Source: Platanthera guangdongensis (lineage: Eukaryota > Streptophyta > Magnoliopsida > Asparagales > Orchidaceae). Taken from it: a DNA stretch of 64,000 nt. Where the stretch lies: contig CM077161.1 in NCBI GenBank assembly GCA_039583875.1, positions 57,789,885-57,853,884 on the forward strand. Direction: 5' to 3'. A program made the translations under genes and the position numbers. Of this stretch, positions 21,261 through 31,779 are shown one piece after another. The notes under the pieces are model-generated. The model did not search any database. It saw only the letters and a list, made by a program, of their open reading frames with translations, and was not told the origin of the DNA. How positions within the stretch are numbered: the stretch's first letter is position 1; the number at the start of each line of letters is the position of its first letter.

Positions 21261-21270
21261 ATATTTATAG
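21261..21270 (-). promoter_or_regulatory. TATA box upstream of antisense gene 1
   Basis: Minus strand reads CTATAAATAT, about 150 bp upstream of ATG 21115. The first eight bases match the antisense gene 2 TATA box. It lies less than 100 bp from the 3' LTR boundary (21358). Confidence 0.55.
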
Positions 21271-21344
21271 CACTAACAGCATTGATGAGACTTGAGGACT
21301 CGGCGGTTAAGCAAACATTTTTGAAGTTTTCAGAAACTTAAAAA

Positions 21345-21391
21345 TGTGCGGGGATTATGTTAATCCCTCAGTTCGCAATGCGTATAAGATC
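21345..21391 (+). repeat. PPT and truncated 3' LTR of Tat element B
   Basis: The purine-rich tgtgcggggatta (21345-21357) is followed by TGTTAATCCC and the LTR sequence cagttcgcaatgcgtataagat, matching the 5' LTR start at 8840. LTR similarity stops near 21391, where Copia integrase sequence (minus strand) begins. Confidence 0.85.
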
Positions 21392-22130
21392 TCATCCTAG
21401 GTGAATCAATCTAATTAAGTGACTTAAAACTATTTTTGGTTTGCTTGCCTAATTAACAAGCCATGCAAAGGCTTTCCTTCTTGTAGGGGCAAGAAGGAAA
21501 TCTTCTAATAAGGTTGTCCCTAGAGAGTTTAGCAATATTTTTCAGATTAACATGTCCTAATCTCTAATGCTAAAGTTCGTTGTTGTTGCTAGTTTGATTA
21601 AACAAGCATATTTCTGACTTAGCAGACTTAAAGTTCGCTACATAAATGTTTCCTACTATAGTTCCATTTAACACAACTTGGTTATCTACTGAAGTAATAA
21701 TATAGGAGGATTTATTAAATGATACCTGAAACCTTTCATCACATAATTAACTTATGGACATTAGGGTGTGCTTCAGTCCACTTACATATGCTATCTTCCT
21801 GAAAGTGACAACTCCAATTTCAATCTTCCCATAGCCTTCAGTTTGGCCGTAGTTGGAGTCACCAAATATTACTTTTGGAACTAGCTTGGACTTATAGTTG
21901 ATAGGTTGTCCTTGCTGCTATCATGTGCTTTGAACAGCCACTATCCAGGTACCATTGTTCCTCTATGGTGGGATAGTCTTTCACCTGCATTTAAACAGAT
22001 TAGATATTCTTAGCCCAGGTTACCTTGGGTCCTTATTTCTTTTCATATTTAAAACTAGACATATAAGAATATTCAGGTTGGTTCTTATCTCCTAGGATAT
22101 GAAATTTTCCTGGTGGAATTATCCACTGAT
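21392..22130 (-). pseudogene. Copia protease and N-terminal integrase, truncated
   Basis: The protease active site reads WYLDSGCSKHM at about 21925-21955, with the D-S-G triad intact, unlike copy F. Downstream is the GAG-pre-integrase/zinc region with KEGLC and C-x2-C, ending at the residues SPR where the sequence joins the Tat LTR. Several frame breaks are present. Confidence 0.75.
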
Positions 22131-22199
22131 TAAATTGGTTAATGAAAGATCTTGGTTGATTATAAGTTTTAGGAAAATTTGAGTTTCTATTAAATTGAA

Positions 22200-22603
22200 C
22201 TAGGATCGACAAATCTTGATAAGTTCGTCGATCTGCGTTCGACGAAAAGGGATGAGTTCGTTGAACTCCGCTCAGAGAATGAAGGTATTCATTTTCTTTG
22301 CCCTAATATCATCGAACACAGTTCAAAGAACTGCATTGGTTTCATGGATCATAGTTCGACAAATAATTATAAGAGAATTCTGCGTTCAGAGTTCGTCGAT
22401 TGGAGTTGGACGAACTGTAAGCATTTTGTCAGTCTGAGTTCGATGAAAACTGTTGAACATAGTTTTTATAAAATTTCTTATTTTCTTTCTCTTTTTCTTG
22501 GTCTTCTGAGTAACTTCAATTCGTTGATTATCTTCATTTAAATTTTCTTTTCCTTTTTCAGAAACAAATTTGATTATAGTTGACAGTATGTTTTTTTTTT
22601 GAA
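22200..22603 (-). repeat. gag-PR linker with two 23-bp palindromic modules
   Basis: Perfect module at 22224-22246 (arms TTCGTCGA/TCGACGAA, 7-nt loop) and a one-mismatch copy at 22392-22414. Read in the sense (minus) frame they encode SSNADRRT and SSNSNRRT. A degenerate copy lies near 22250. The rest of the linker has no recognised domain. Confidence 0.75.
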
Positions 22604-24108
22604 TTAATGGGGGTTGACTTGAAAAGCACCTAACCCCAGCTTCCCATTAAGTCTGGCATTTACTGTGCTTGTGATCTTCATAAACTTGATGCTTCTTCCA
22701 TTTAGGGATTCTTCAAGTTGCCTTGCCTCATCTAATTCAGTTTTTATCGACAAGATTTGTTCAGTTGCAATAATTAGTTCATCATTTAATTTGATGTTTT
22801 CAGATAGAAGATTGTCTTGTTCAGTTATCTTGTCTCTGAGTATTTTAATTTCCTTCTCAAAATTAATCAAATCATTACATAATAGTTTGAATTCAGTTTT
22901 AAAGCTATATAAATTAAAATCAAATGAAAAGATTACCTGATCCTCTTCAGATTCTGATTCCTTTTTAGATTGCTCATCTTTAGAGAGGCTGCCTTATGAA
23001 TTGATAGCCATCAATCAAACTTCTCTTGCTTTAGCTTCCTCTTCTTCTTCCATTGAGATGGAAGTTGAGGATTCTTCTTCTGAATCACTCCAGGTTTCAG
23101 CAACAAAGATCTTGTCCTTTCTTTTATACCTGCTGGAGGAGGGCTTACTATAATACCTTCTGGATTCCTTTTCTCTTCTTTTCTCCTTATTCTTGTTCTC
23201 TGGACACTCTGAAATGATATGTCTAGGTTTCCTGCATCCAAAACACACAATTTCTTTAGTAGGTGTTTTGTCATACCTTGTTTTGTCATCCTGTCTGGAC
23301 GATTTTATTCTGAAATCCTTTCTTGCAATCTTGTAAAATCTTCTTGCCAGAAGCCCTATAAGCTCTTCATTAGCAGGTGGAGCTTTTGATCCTTGAACTA
23401 CTTTGAAGGTAATACTTGGCTCTTTTCTCCCCGGTGTGGAGGTTTGATGCTTAACAGCTTCTCTGGTCTTCATCAGCTGCTCATAAGATTTGAGCTTTCT
23501 CAATAGAGACTCAGTAGTGATCTCATTCAGACTTCTGACCTCCATGATTAGCCAGATCCTGGAATCCCATGACCTGGGGAAGCACATGAGAATCTTGTCA
23601 TGGATCTCAGTCAGGGTTATGTCCTTGTCCAAAGTTTTTAGCTCATTGACAATTGAGCTAAGTCTATTATACATATCACCGACTGACTCAGATTCTAATT
23701 TCTTGAAATTTTCATACTGGGAGATGAGATTAGATCTCCTTTATTTTCTGTCATCTGTAGATCCAGAAACCATCTAGTTTAGGGAATTTCAGATGGCTTT
23801 ACTGAGGTGCACTCTGGCACTTTCTAGAAAATGTCATCTGACACTGTATGAGTCAGAATGTTCATGTCCTTGCCATTAGCTATCTTGGCCTTATTCTGTG
23901 CATCTGTCCACTCAGGTGGTGGAACAGCATGAGTGCTGGAAGTTGTAGTAGATGTAGCCACTAGAGATGGTTTACATGTCAAGATAGAATTAAAAATATC
24001 TTCATCAATGGAGTTCATATGTAATTTAATGCTTGCCTTCCAGATAGCAAACTTGTTCAAGTTACAAACTGGAGGTCTGGTGCTTGCATAGTCCTTATTA
24101 TTTTCCAT
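22604..24108 (-). pseudogene. gag: SIRE-like Copia gag with CCHC zinc knuckle
   Basis: ATG 24108 (MENNKDYASTRPP) then LNKFAIWKASIKLHM, the N-terminal Copia Gag pattern. The UBN2-type core continues with MYNRLSSIVNELKTLDKDITLTE. The zinc knuckle is CFGCRKPRHIISEC, followed by a basic stretch, an acidic Glu/Ser segment and a coiled coil (LSENIKLNDELIIATEQIL; ARQLEESLNGRSIKFM). Stops or frameshifts occur near 23824 and 23010. Gag is long, as expected for the SIRE lineage. Confidence 0.85.
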
Positions 24109-24164
24109 GGTATAAGTAATATGCTAGAGAAATTTAGATCTAAGAAGGATCTGTTGGTTCAAGT

Positions 24165-24172
24165 GTTACCTT
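24165..24172 (-). promoter_or_regulatory. Candidate 5' splice donor in the leader
   Basis: Minus strand reads CAAG|GTAACA with the junction at 24170/24169, between the PBS and the gag ATG. This is the place of the major splice donor in env-bearing retroelements. It is suggestive only and depends on the acceptors found in copies D and F. Confidence 0.35.
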
Positions 24173-24189
24173 GTACAACAAAAAAACCT

Positions 24190-24204
24190 TAGCTTTGATA
24201 CCAA
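24190..24204 (-). other. Primer binding site, tRNA-Met type
   Basis: Minus strand ATTGGTATCAAAGCT directly after the LTR end (CATTCA). It resembles the initiator-tRNA-Met PBS TGGTATCAGAGC with a G-to-A change. Confidence 0.75.
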
Positions 24205-24613
24205 TTGAATGATAGGGGATAAATCTAATATACTCTATAGGGGGGTGAATATATTGATTTAAAACTTTTGGCCGTTTTTATAGTTTATCAGTTAATTAGT
24301 GATAGTATTAGTTATATAAAATGAAAAAGAAACTAGGCTAAACTACACAATCATAGCACAGCAAAACAAAGAAGAATGAACACACAGACAACACAAGAAA
24401 CTATAGTGGTTCCCCAAATCTGGGTACATCCACTCTTCTATAACCCTGGTAGGAATCCACTAGAAGTCTTTTGATCAGGTAACTGCCACCACAGGATTTT
24501 GCTCAGGTGCCTTATCACCACAAGATCTATTTGCAGGGAAATTTGACAACCCTTTAGGCTTTTGATCAGGTGCCCAAAAACCATCAAAAACTTTTGAAGG
24601 AAGTTAATAAACC

Positions 24614-24620
24614 CTTTATA
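24614..24620 (-). promoter_or_regulatory. TATA box of LTR C
   Basis: Minus strand TATAAAG in the context CTGTATAAAGGG, which is conserved at the same place in LTR D (40492) and LTR F (53877). Confidence 0.7.
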
Positions 24621-24675
24621 CAGGATGTTAAGAAGGTGATGTTGTCTTCTCTTTCTATAAGCAATAGAGAAGACT

Positions 24676-24948
24676 TCAGTGGATTGTTGGTGTTAATGCT
24701 CCCCCTGAGAGGTTGAAGTGTTCAGTAAGACTGGAGCCTTGCTCAGGGTGTAGGTCTTCCGATTTGTTGTTGATCTCCAACAAGCTTTTAGACTGATTGC
24801 TCTTTGATTGTCTCATGAAAGCTTTGAAGAAGATCTGCTGATGAATGAAGACAGAATGAATTTCTTTAGCAATTTTCTCTATCTTGTTTATGTGTGAGTC
24901 AGATAACCATGTGAAAAAGAATCTCTCTTCTACATCCTGCTCTCTCAT
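24676..24948 (-). other. 90-codon ORF in LTR U3 (homologous to one in LTR D)
   Basis: Open from ATG (MREQDVEERFFF) to a stop after LTPTIH, upstream of the TATA box. LTR D has an equal-length ORF with about 78% residue identity by eye. Most nucleotide differences alter the amino acid, which suggests drift rather than selection. No domain recognised. Coding status doubtful. Confidence 0.3.
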
Positions 24949-25750
24949 TTTGCTTTTGAATTTTGAATTATAAGCAGTAATTGTTGACTAGATCCTGGGA
25001 ATTGAAATGACTGGAATATAGTCTTTAATGAGTTTCCCAACTATCCCATGAATGAGTCAAGTAATTACTCTGATGAAAATCACAATTAATGTTGCCTTCA
25101 ACGGCTATATTCTTAGAGAATTTAAGCATTAATTACTTAGAGAATTATTGACTCAGGATGGAACAAAGACAGGGACAGATAAGGAAAACTTAATATATAG
25201 GCTCTGAACTAATTTTGTCGACCTCAGGGAATCTTTTGTCGACATGGCTCCAAGTTTATCGAGCTGAGAAATCCCCTTCGTCGACCTGAGCTCAGCAAAA
25301 ATAAATTGGAAGGAATCTGTCAAAGCTGATCTCTAGATTTCATCGAGCTGAGGAATTATCTTCGTCGACTTGAGCTCAACGAACTTCAATCTGGAAATAT
25401 CTTGTTAATTGTGAGCTCCAAGTTCGTCGATCAGAGAATCTATTTAGAGGAAGAAATCATCGACCTGAGCTCGAATATTGTCGAGCTCAACTTAAAGAAA
25501 GAATTCTGAGTTCGTCGATCTATGATCGACGATCATTGAGCTGAGTTCGAAGAACTTCGAACTAATAATCTGAACTCTGAATTCTTCTAAGTCTTGAGTC
25601 ACCTGAAGTCCACTGTAGGCTGGTCCATGAAATCTGAAACTAAAGGACTGGCCTAAACTCTAGGACTGACAATCTTGACCCTGGCTATACAAGGTGGGCC
25701 AAACATCTTAAAAGTTAACCTTTGCCCAAATCCGAACTAGGGATCCAACA

Positions 25751-26494
25751 ACTTGTATTTCCTTTCTCGCGGATGTGTTCTTTTTTGAATGCCTCAGGTT
25801 TGGAGAAGTAGCTGGTTGAGCGGCTAGGGTTGGTTTATGGCTGGTACTCTACAGCTGTCTCTTTTCCTGGCCGGTTGTGAGGTAGTGTGCTGTTTTATTC
25901 TTGTTTAGATATATAACTTTTATTGGGTTTGTGTCAGGTTGTTGACGCCCACTATATTTTTATGTATAATGTTGATTACTTGCTAGCTGCTAAGTCTTTT
26001 CTGTTTGACTTGTTGTATTACTTGCTCTTTGCGAAGGTTTTATGCTAGGATGCATGTTATATATTTTAAATTGTAAAAGTATTACTTCTATCACCACATA
26101 GATGCCATTTTCAAAACTAACTTCATTACGTTTGGCAAACGTAAAGGCTATTTTCATACTTATAATAAATCTAGAGTCGTGCATACCATGAGTTGTCCTA
26201 TATATATGTTTTTCCTCATGTAGGATGTCGGCTAATGTAAAAAATGTATTTTCCGCAGCATAAACCTATACTTTCAGTCGTGGACTAGTTGATCCACATA
26301 GCCGAGGGATACGACCATCGAAAACATAACATAAAACATGATTTCTACACATTTTAATTTTGTAATTTCATAAATTGTGTTAGGATTGGAGTTTGCTTGA
26401 ACGTCTGCAGTTATTCCATGCACGACGTGGCATCACGGAGCGTGTTTTCTATTACTCTGATATTCATTTAAATTCAGAGAAAATGTGGGTTATG
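25751..26494 (+). repeat. 3' part of a chromovirus-type LTR
   Basis: It shares a string of blocks with 32930-33530: ttcttttttgaatgcctcagg, gttgttgacgcccac, aggatgcat, ttttccgc-rich segment and tgatccac...ccgagggaya. It ends near gggttatgaca. The copy at 33530 lacks the last about 110 bp. It is cut on the left by LTR C. Confidence 0.65.
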
Positions 26495-27180
26495 ACACTT
26501 TGTGCCTGAGGTAGGGAAGATTTACCTGAGTGTAAGATCCAGTTTTGTATCTGAGTTGTAGGACCTTTGGGTCTGAGGTAGGAACCTTTTGGATCTGAGA
26601 TGTAGGGCTTTTAAGGCTAAGGTAAAGCAGTTTTGTCTGAGGTAGAAGAGTCATTCTCTCTTAGTGTAGGACCTTTGGATCTGAGTGTAGGATCCAGATT
26701 TTGATCTGAGGTAGGGGCTTTTTCCTGAGCTATAGGAGAGTCATTCTCTCTAAGGTATGGCTATCCTCCATCTCCTGAGTAGTAGGACTTGAGTTCAAGT
26801 TAGTGTTAGGTGATCATTTGATCACAGAGTTTTAGGAGCATATTTGCACAGAGGTAGGCTTTGTGCATGATTTTTTAAGCCAAGGAGGAGACTGAGAGAT
26901 TCTGAGAGATTTGTGGTTTAAGCTATAAGGACCTGAATTTTTGGATTAGTGCCTTGTCTAACAAGAAGTTAGAAAGGTGGGAGGAGAGTGGAAGTACCCA
27001 TTATGTGGGGAACCACTATAAATTCTGTGTGTGTTCTTTGTATTTTGTCTTGAAAATATCTAACTACTAACTTACTACACACTAAGTCAAAAGATAATAA
27101 TAAAAGACTTGAAATCTTATTCACCCCCCCCCCCACACCCCATTTAGGCGTTTAGCTACCTTAAAACAAAAGACTTTCAG

Positions 27181-27192
27181 GTGGTATCAGAG
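27181..27192 (+). other. Primer binding site, tRNA-Met
   Basis: gtggtatcagag directly after the LTR end (gactttca). TGGTATCAGAG matches the common plant initiator-tRNA-Met PBS. Confidence 0.8.
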
Positions 27193-27292
27193 GGAGGTTG
27201 CTCATGAAGGACCTAATAGTCAGAGAAGATCCCAAAGGGTAGCTGATACAAGTTCTATACTTATGGGTTCTTGAGAGAACCATAAGGATCTA

Positions 27293-28138
27293 GATTCTAC
27301 GAAACTCCCCATCTGCAGGAAGGAGAGTTTTGGAATCTATAAAGTCAGGGTCAGACTATTTATGGAAGCTTATGCCCTAAGGATCTTTTTGACAGTCAGT
27401 GATGGACCTTTCATCCCTATGAAGGTCTCAGTTCTAGATGTTATTGTCCAGACACCTAAGACCTATTCATAGATGATAAAGTATGAAGTCATCTTGGCTA
27501 TATTGGACAAGGGGGCACAAAACATTTTTGTTAGTGTCATAGATGATTCAACCTTTCAGAATCTGGTCCACTACCAGACCTTCAAAGAGATGTTAGACAC
27601 TCTTGTGGTCTACATGAAGGGTATTGAAGAGGTGAGAGATGACAGGAAGTCCATCCTCAAACAGGAGTATGATGTTTTCAGGCAGTCACTGAATGAGAAC
27701 ATAACTGCTTGCTATGAAAGATTTTTCATTATAATAAATGAAGTAAGAACCTATGGGAGGGTCATCAGTCATTATGAGATTAATGACATGTTCAAAAGAT
27801 CTCTCACTAGAGACTGGGATACTAAGATATGTGCTATAAGAGAATTGGGCAAGCTAGCTCAAACTCTTCTCCATAGATTGTTTGGAAAGCTGCTCTCCTA
27901 TGAGATGGAGTGAGCTACCAGGAGTGAGGAGGAGGCTGTTGAAATCAAAGAATCGGTCTCTATGGAGTTCGACCCTTCCGGAAGGGGTGATCACACCATT
28001 ACTTCTCTCTCACAAGCTAAACAACCAAAGTCTTAGCACATGGAACAGACTCAAGAGTCTAGCACGGGGTCCCACCACACACCCGGAAGATCTTAGAGTG
28101 CTTCCCCTCCTTAGCCAAGTGCTGAGCTAAGGATACCT
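27293..28138 (+). pseudogene. gag: Copia gag fragment (UBN2-type)
   Basis: One frame carries YKVRVRLFMEAYALRIFLT, then after a TAG the long stretch from 27473: QNLVHYQTFKEMLDTL, VFRQSLNENITACYERFFII, INDMFKRSLTRDWDTKICAI. This is the gag-polypeptide core of SIRE-like Copia elements. Stops follow after 27913. The zinc knuckle is missing because the sequence is cut at 28138 by an LTR starting TGTAATGTCC. Confidence 0.8.
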
Positions 28139-28695
28139 GTAATGTCCCTGATTTTCCGGCAATTATTTAATCCTCTTGTTGACGTCATAATGGCGTAAGG
28201 GGCGTTACATTAAGGTGAAGTTGGCGGTGCATCGCCGTTAGTGCGTTTTCGCGTCCATTCAATCGAGTCGGCCAAATTTGTGGATCCTTGCCGAAAATGG
28301 AAAATTTCTCATTGGAAATTTAAATTGATTAATTTTTGATATGCTCTTCAAGTTTCGTCTCGATCCGAGCGATATTCGAGCCTTGGCGAATTTCCGAGGT
28401 TTTGTAGAATTTATGTTCGTCGTAGATTTTGAAGATTTATATCTCAATAACGGCTAATCAGATTTTGGTTCAGCCTTCGTCGTTGTGTTCGTAGGTCAGT
28501 GTTCGCCTACGTTGCGAATTTCATTTAATTCGGCACGCGTTTGATCCTCCGTTTTGATATCATATTTCCTTGTTCAAAAAATATAAAATATGAATATTTT
28601 AATATTAAAGTACTATTCGAAAATGAAAAGTACTATTCATTCATATAGTTTGATCAAAAGGGTATGTTTGCAAAAAATTGGTTTTGCTGCAAAAC

Positions 28696-28995
28696 TTTAC
28701 TCGAGTGACCTTTCTTATACTTGAGTGACTTTTTCCTTGTTACTCGAGTGACCTTTCTTATGACTCGAGTGACTTTTTCTTATTACTCTAGTGACTTTTT
28801 CTTCTACTCGAGTGACCTTTTCTTATTACTCGAGTGACCTTTTCTTAGTGCTCGGGTAAATTATTTCTGCTTCTCGAGTAATCTTTCTACCTCTCGAGTG
28901 CTGCTTCTTGTTACTCGAGTGATTCTTCCAATCACTTGAGTAGCCTGTTTTCTACCTCTCGAGTACCTGTAAACTTGTTCTCGAGTGGTTTGCAG
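28696..28995 (+). repeat. Degenerate minisatellite in LTR (actcgagtgacctt)
   Basis: About ten copies of ttactcgagtgacctttctt-like units, period roughly 24-27 bp, becoming less regular to the right (tctcgagta...). Confidence 0.85.
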
Positions 28996-29202
28996 CCCTT
29001 CTCAAGTAGTCTGTTGTAGTTTGCGTTCGAGCGCCGTTGTGCGAGTCAAAACGATGTCGTATGGAAATATAGATAACAAAAAATTTGTTCGTCTCGACGA
29101 GATCTACAACTTTCATGCTGGGCACTTTTCGATTTAAAGCCATCCTAAACCTCTATTTTTATCTTCCGTGCACTCGCTTGTAGATAGTCCGTTTTAGACA
29201 AG

Positions 29203-29206
<4 letters not shown>

Positions 29207-29255
<49 letters not shown>
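29207..29255. repeat. (TA)n microsatellite, left of Helitron
   Basis: Pure TA tract of about 49 bp abutting the Helitron 5' end. Together with 31663-31765 it may be one ancestral tract split by the insertion. Confidence 0.9.
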
Positions 29256-29257
<2 letters not shown>

Positions 29258-29375
29258 TATATTAAAAAAAAGTATTATCAAGATCCATTTGGCAAGGTAT
29301 ATGAGACACCTAATGCATTCTAGCTGTCGGATCAAGTATTAAATTCAATTTTTTATTTATAAAATTTAAAACCCG

Positions 29376-29760
29376 GTGCCATGTCTCTCACGTTCTCCTC
29401 CAAAACCCGATAACCTAGGTCGTTCTCCGCCAATACTTCTCCCCCACGACCCCTTCTCATTCGCTCCTGACCCCATCGCTACCTCCTTCAAGGCCCGCCA
29501 CCGCCTACTACTACCTAACTTCACAATCATCTCCATCAACGAGGAAGGATGCTTTGCAACCCTACCAAATCATCTCCTCGAAACCCTCTCCATGACACCC
29601 TCACCACGCCGCTGCGCCCTGCTCAGTCCCTCTTGCCGCTCGCACGCCAGAACGCCTCCTCTTCGACCAAGCAAGGATCCAACGAGTGCCGGAATACCTC
29701 TCCGCCGAAAAAGCTGCCCTTCGACTGCTCTTCAAACACTACCACTCCGGCAGATCTAGG
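29376..29760 (+). pseudogene. Captured exon-like fragment in the Helitron
   Basis: GC-rich coding-looking block in AT-rich surroundings. One frame near its 3' end gives PERLLFDQARIQRVPEYLS and EKAALRLLFKHYHSGRSR, a plausible soluble-protein helix pattern. It is followed by CAGATCTAG|GTCATT and T-rich sequence like an intron. Reading frames upstream are broken. I do not recognise the donor gene. Confidence 0.4.
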
Positions 29761-30462
29761 TCATTTCATTATTTTATTTTCATTTTTTGCTTTGTGATTA
29801 TTGGGAGAATGAATTTCTTTTCACAACATAAAGGCTCCCCTGTCTCTATTGTTTGTTTGTTTTTCATTTATAGGGTTCTTCGTTTTGGATTTAGTTTAAC
29901 ATTTTAGATTTCATTTAGGACTACCTTTCAGTGGCTATTTAACGGCTGACAGGGGAGGGCATAATGGTAGTCATGCTGTATACTTTTACTTTGTTTCTCT
30001 CGCAGTTTCTATGTACTAATTATTTATTAGTTAATTACATCATTTTATGTTATCTTTTAGCAATAAAATTAACACCAAATTAGTGTATTTCTTTGAGATT
30101 GACCATATTCTACGACTTGGTGGTTATTGGATTTTATATGAGCTGTCCATCAATGGGAAAAATATGTAGATGGTTTGTGATAAAAACTATAGGGATTTTT
30201 TAGTGGAACAAAATGATGTAGATGATGTGTTTTTATAAGATTTACACTGTACATTTTTAAAATGAGATTAAGGTGTTCATTCTCATTTACATGTCAATAT
30301 CATTAATGTCAAGATTATATGTGAAATATTCTATGTTTAGTTCAACATAATAACATTTTATAATGTCATTTAGACAATCTAAGTTGTTATTGTATATGAT
30401 TTATATGTCTATTTAGGTATCATTTTATAAAGCCAGTTAGGCAATCTGAATACAGCTATTGC

Positions 30463-30690
30463 ATGGCTACATTTGTGAATGATAAAAAGAAACTTAGTTT
30501 GACTGTTTCGCCTTTGCTGCCCCAAGATAGACATTATTACACAGAAAATGTCCATCCAAAATTTCCAGGCACCCATGCATTTACTCACACATTTTTACCT
30601 TTACTTCCAGAAGAACACTATGGATCCACTTTCATATTCTCATACTTGAATTTAAAGTTAGTTCAGTTATCGATTTATAACAACCTATAA
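30463..30690 (+). pseudogene. Second captured fragment in the Helitron
   Basis: Open frame reading ATFVNDKKKLSLTVSPLLPQ, YYTENVHPKFPGTHAFTH and FLPLLPEEHYGSTF. Composition looks protein-like, and the frame extends upstream of the ATG (EYSYCMATFV). No family recognised. Sequence between 29790 and 30460 looks like introns or spacer. Confidence 0.35.
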
Positions 30691-30860
30691 ATTGTTCAAA
30701 TTTCTTTCTTCCTTTTAGCTCGAATCATACCTAATCTTATTATTGGGTCAATTTAGGGTTCAAAGATTTTTTTCCCAACCAAACTATCTATTCAAGGTTT
30801 TGAGGGTGAGTGAATCAAAAGTTCCCCTTTGAGAGGATCAAACCGAACTATCTAGCCCAC

Positions 30861-31628
30861 GAGAAACGTCGCACCGACGAGAAACGTCGCACCGACGAGA
30901 AACGTCGCACCGACGAGAAACGTCGCACCGACGAGAAACGTCGCACCGACGAGAAACGTCGCACCGACGAGAAACGTCGCACCGACGATAAATGTCGCAC
31001 CGACGTCAAACGCCGCACCGACGTCAAACGCCGCACCGACGACAAACGCCGCACCGACGACAAACGCCGCACCGACGACAAACGCCGCACCGATGACAAA
31101 CGCCGCACCGACGACAAACGCCGCACCGGCGACAAACGCCGCACCGACGACAAACGCCGCACCCACGACAAACGCCGCAGCCACGACAAACGCCGCACCC
31201 ACGACATACGCCGCACCCACGACATACGCCGCACCCACGACATACGTCGCACCCACAACAAACGTCGCACTTGTACACATATGTCGCACCCGTAGACACG
31301 CACGACATATGTCGCACCCGTAGACACCCACGACATATGTCGCACCCACGACATATGTCGCTCCCCCGACATATGTCGCACACACGACATATGTCGCTCC
31401 CCGACATATGTCGCTCCCCCGACATATGTCGCACCCCCGACATATGTCGCACCCCCGACATTTGTCGCACCCACGACATATGTCGCACCCACGACATATG
31501 TCGCACCCACGACATATGTCGCACCCACGACATATGTCGCACCATCGTCGACATATGTCGCACCCACGACATTTGTCGCACCCACGACATTTGTCGCACC
31601 CACGACATTTGTCGCACCCACGACATAT
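30861..31628 (+). repeat. 18-bp minisatellite (about 42 copies), graded sequence
   Basis: The unit begins as gagaaacgtcgcaccgac (30861 on), passes through gacaaacgccgcaccgac (about 31025-31190), and ends as gacatatgtcgcacccac (about 31300-31628). The last form contains the perfect palindrome CGACATATGTCG. Since 18 is a multiple of 3, every frame on both strands stays open (RRTDEK, NAAPTT, MSHPRH type repeats). These frames are not genes. The array lies next to the Helitron 3' terminus, a common place for Helitron minisatellites. Confidence 0.95.
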
Positions 31629-31634
31629 GCCCCC

Positions 31635-31649
31635 CGGGCCGAAGGCCCG
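31635..31649 (+). other. Helitron 3' terminal hairpin
   Basis: Six-base perfect stem CGGGCC/GGCCCG with GAA loop, followed by tgcctgtcactcg and the TA tract. Confidence 0.65.
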
Positions 31650-31661
31650 TGCCTGTCACTC

Positions 31662-31767
<106 letters not shown>

Positions 31768-31779
31768 TTATACTTAGGA

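Larger units (their letters stand above)
8840..21391 (+). mobile_element. Tat-lineage Ty3/gypsy element B with antisense genes
   Basis: About 12.5 kb. 5' LTR 8840-9639; gag 9685-11140; protease, RT, RNase H, a second archaeal-type RNase H, integrase to 15199; tandem-repeat region 15690-16400; antisense genes 16890-18683 and 19207-21115; PPT and a 3' LTR stub 21345-21391. The second RNase H and the downstream antisense ORF are known traits of the Tat lineage. The element has numerous stops and a mutated RT active site, so it is inactive. It sits inside the gag of element A; the right end is a rearranged junction with Copia copy C. Confidence 0.9.
21392..25750 (-). mobile_element. SIRE-like Ty1/copia element, copy C (5' part)
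   Basis: Minus-strand order: LTR 25750-24205, PBS, gag (from 24108), gag-PR linker with palindromic modules, protease, and the start of integrase, which is cut at 21392. Everything downstream (INT core, RT, RH, env-like) is missing. Gag, linker, protease and LTR ends (TGTTGGATCC) match copies D and F. Confidence 0.85.
24205..25750 (-). repeat. 5' LTR of copy C (1546 bp)
   Basis: On the minus strand it opens TGTTGGATCCC at 25750 and ends CATTCA at 24205. The U3 half contains many TCGTCGA/TCGACGA half-sites and one palindromic module at 25511-25533. A TATA box (24614-24620) is followed by R/U5 with repeated TGATCAGGTGCC-like motifs. It contains a 90-codon sense ORF (24948-24676). Confidence 0.85.
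26495..28138 (+). mobile_element. Copia element E, 5' fragment (LTR end, PBS, gag)
   Basis: LTR end at 27179, tRNA-Met PBS at 27181-27192, and Gag coding to about 28130, all plus strand. Flanked on both sides by chromovirus-type LTR sequence. Its LTR resembles but differs from LTRs C, D and F, so it is a related family. The region 26505-26850 consists of degenerate repeats of a tctgagntgtaggacctttgg motif. Confidence 0.75.

Noticed and set aside
27131..27143. C-run near 27130 and G-run at 53543 as biological features
   Set aside because: Homopolymers at equivalent LTR end regions of Copia copies; lengths are likely sequencing- or slippage-prone.
29376..29797. A free-standing host gene
   Set aside because: Flanked by Helitron ends, reading frames interrupted, no start-to-stop gene structure; treated as a captured fragment.
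30861..31628. CRISPR-like array appearance (regular palindromic repeats)
   Set aside because: No unique spacers; units are contiguous, the context is a plant Helitron, and there are no cas genes.
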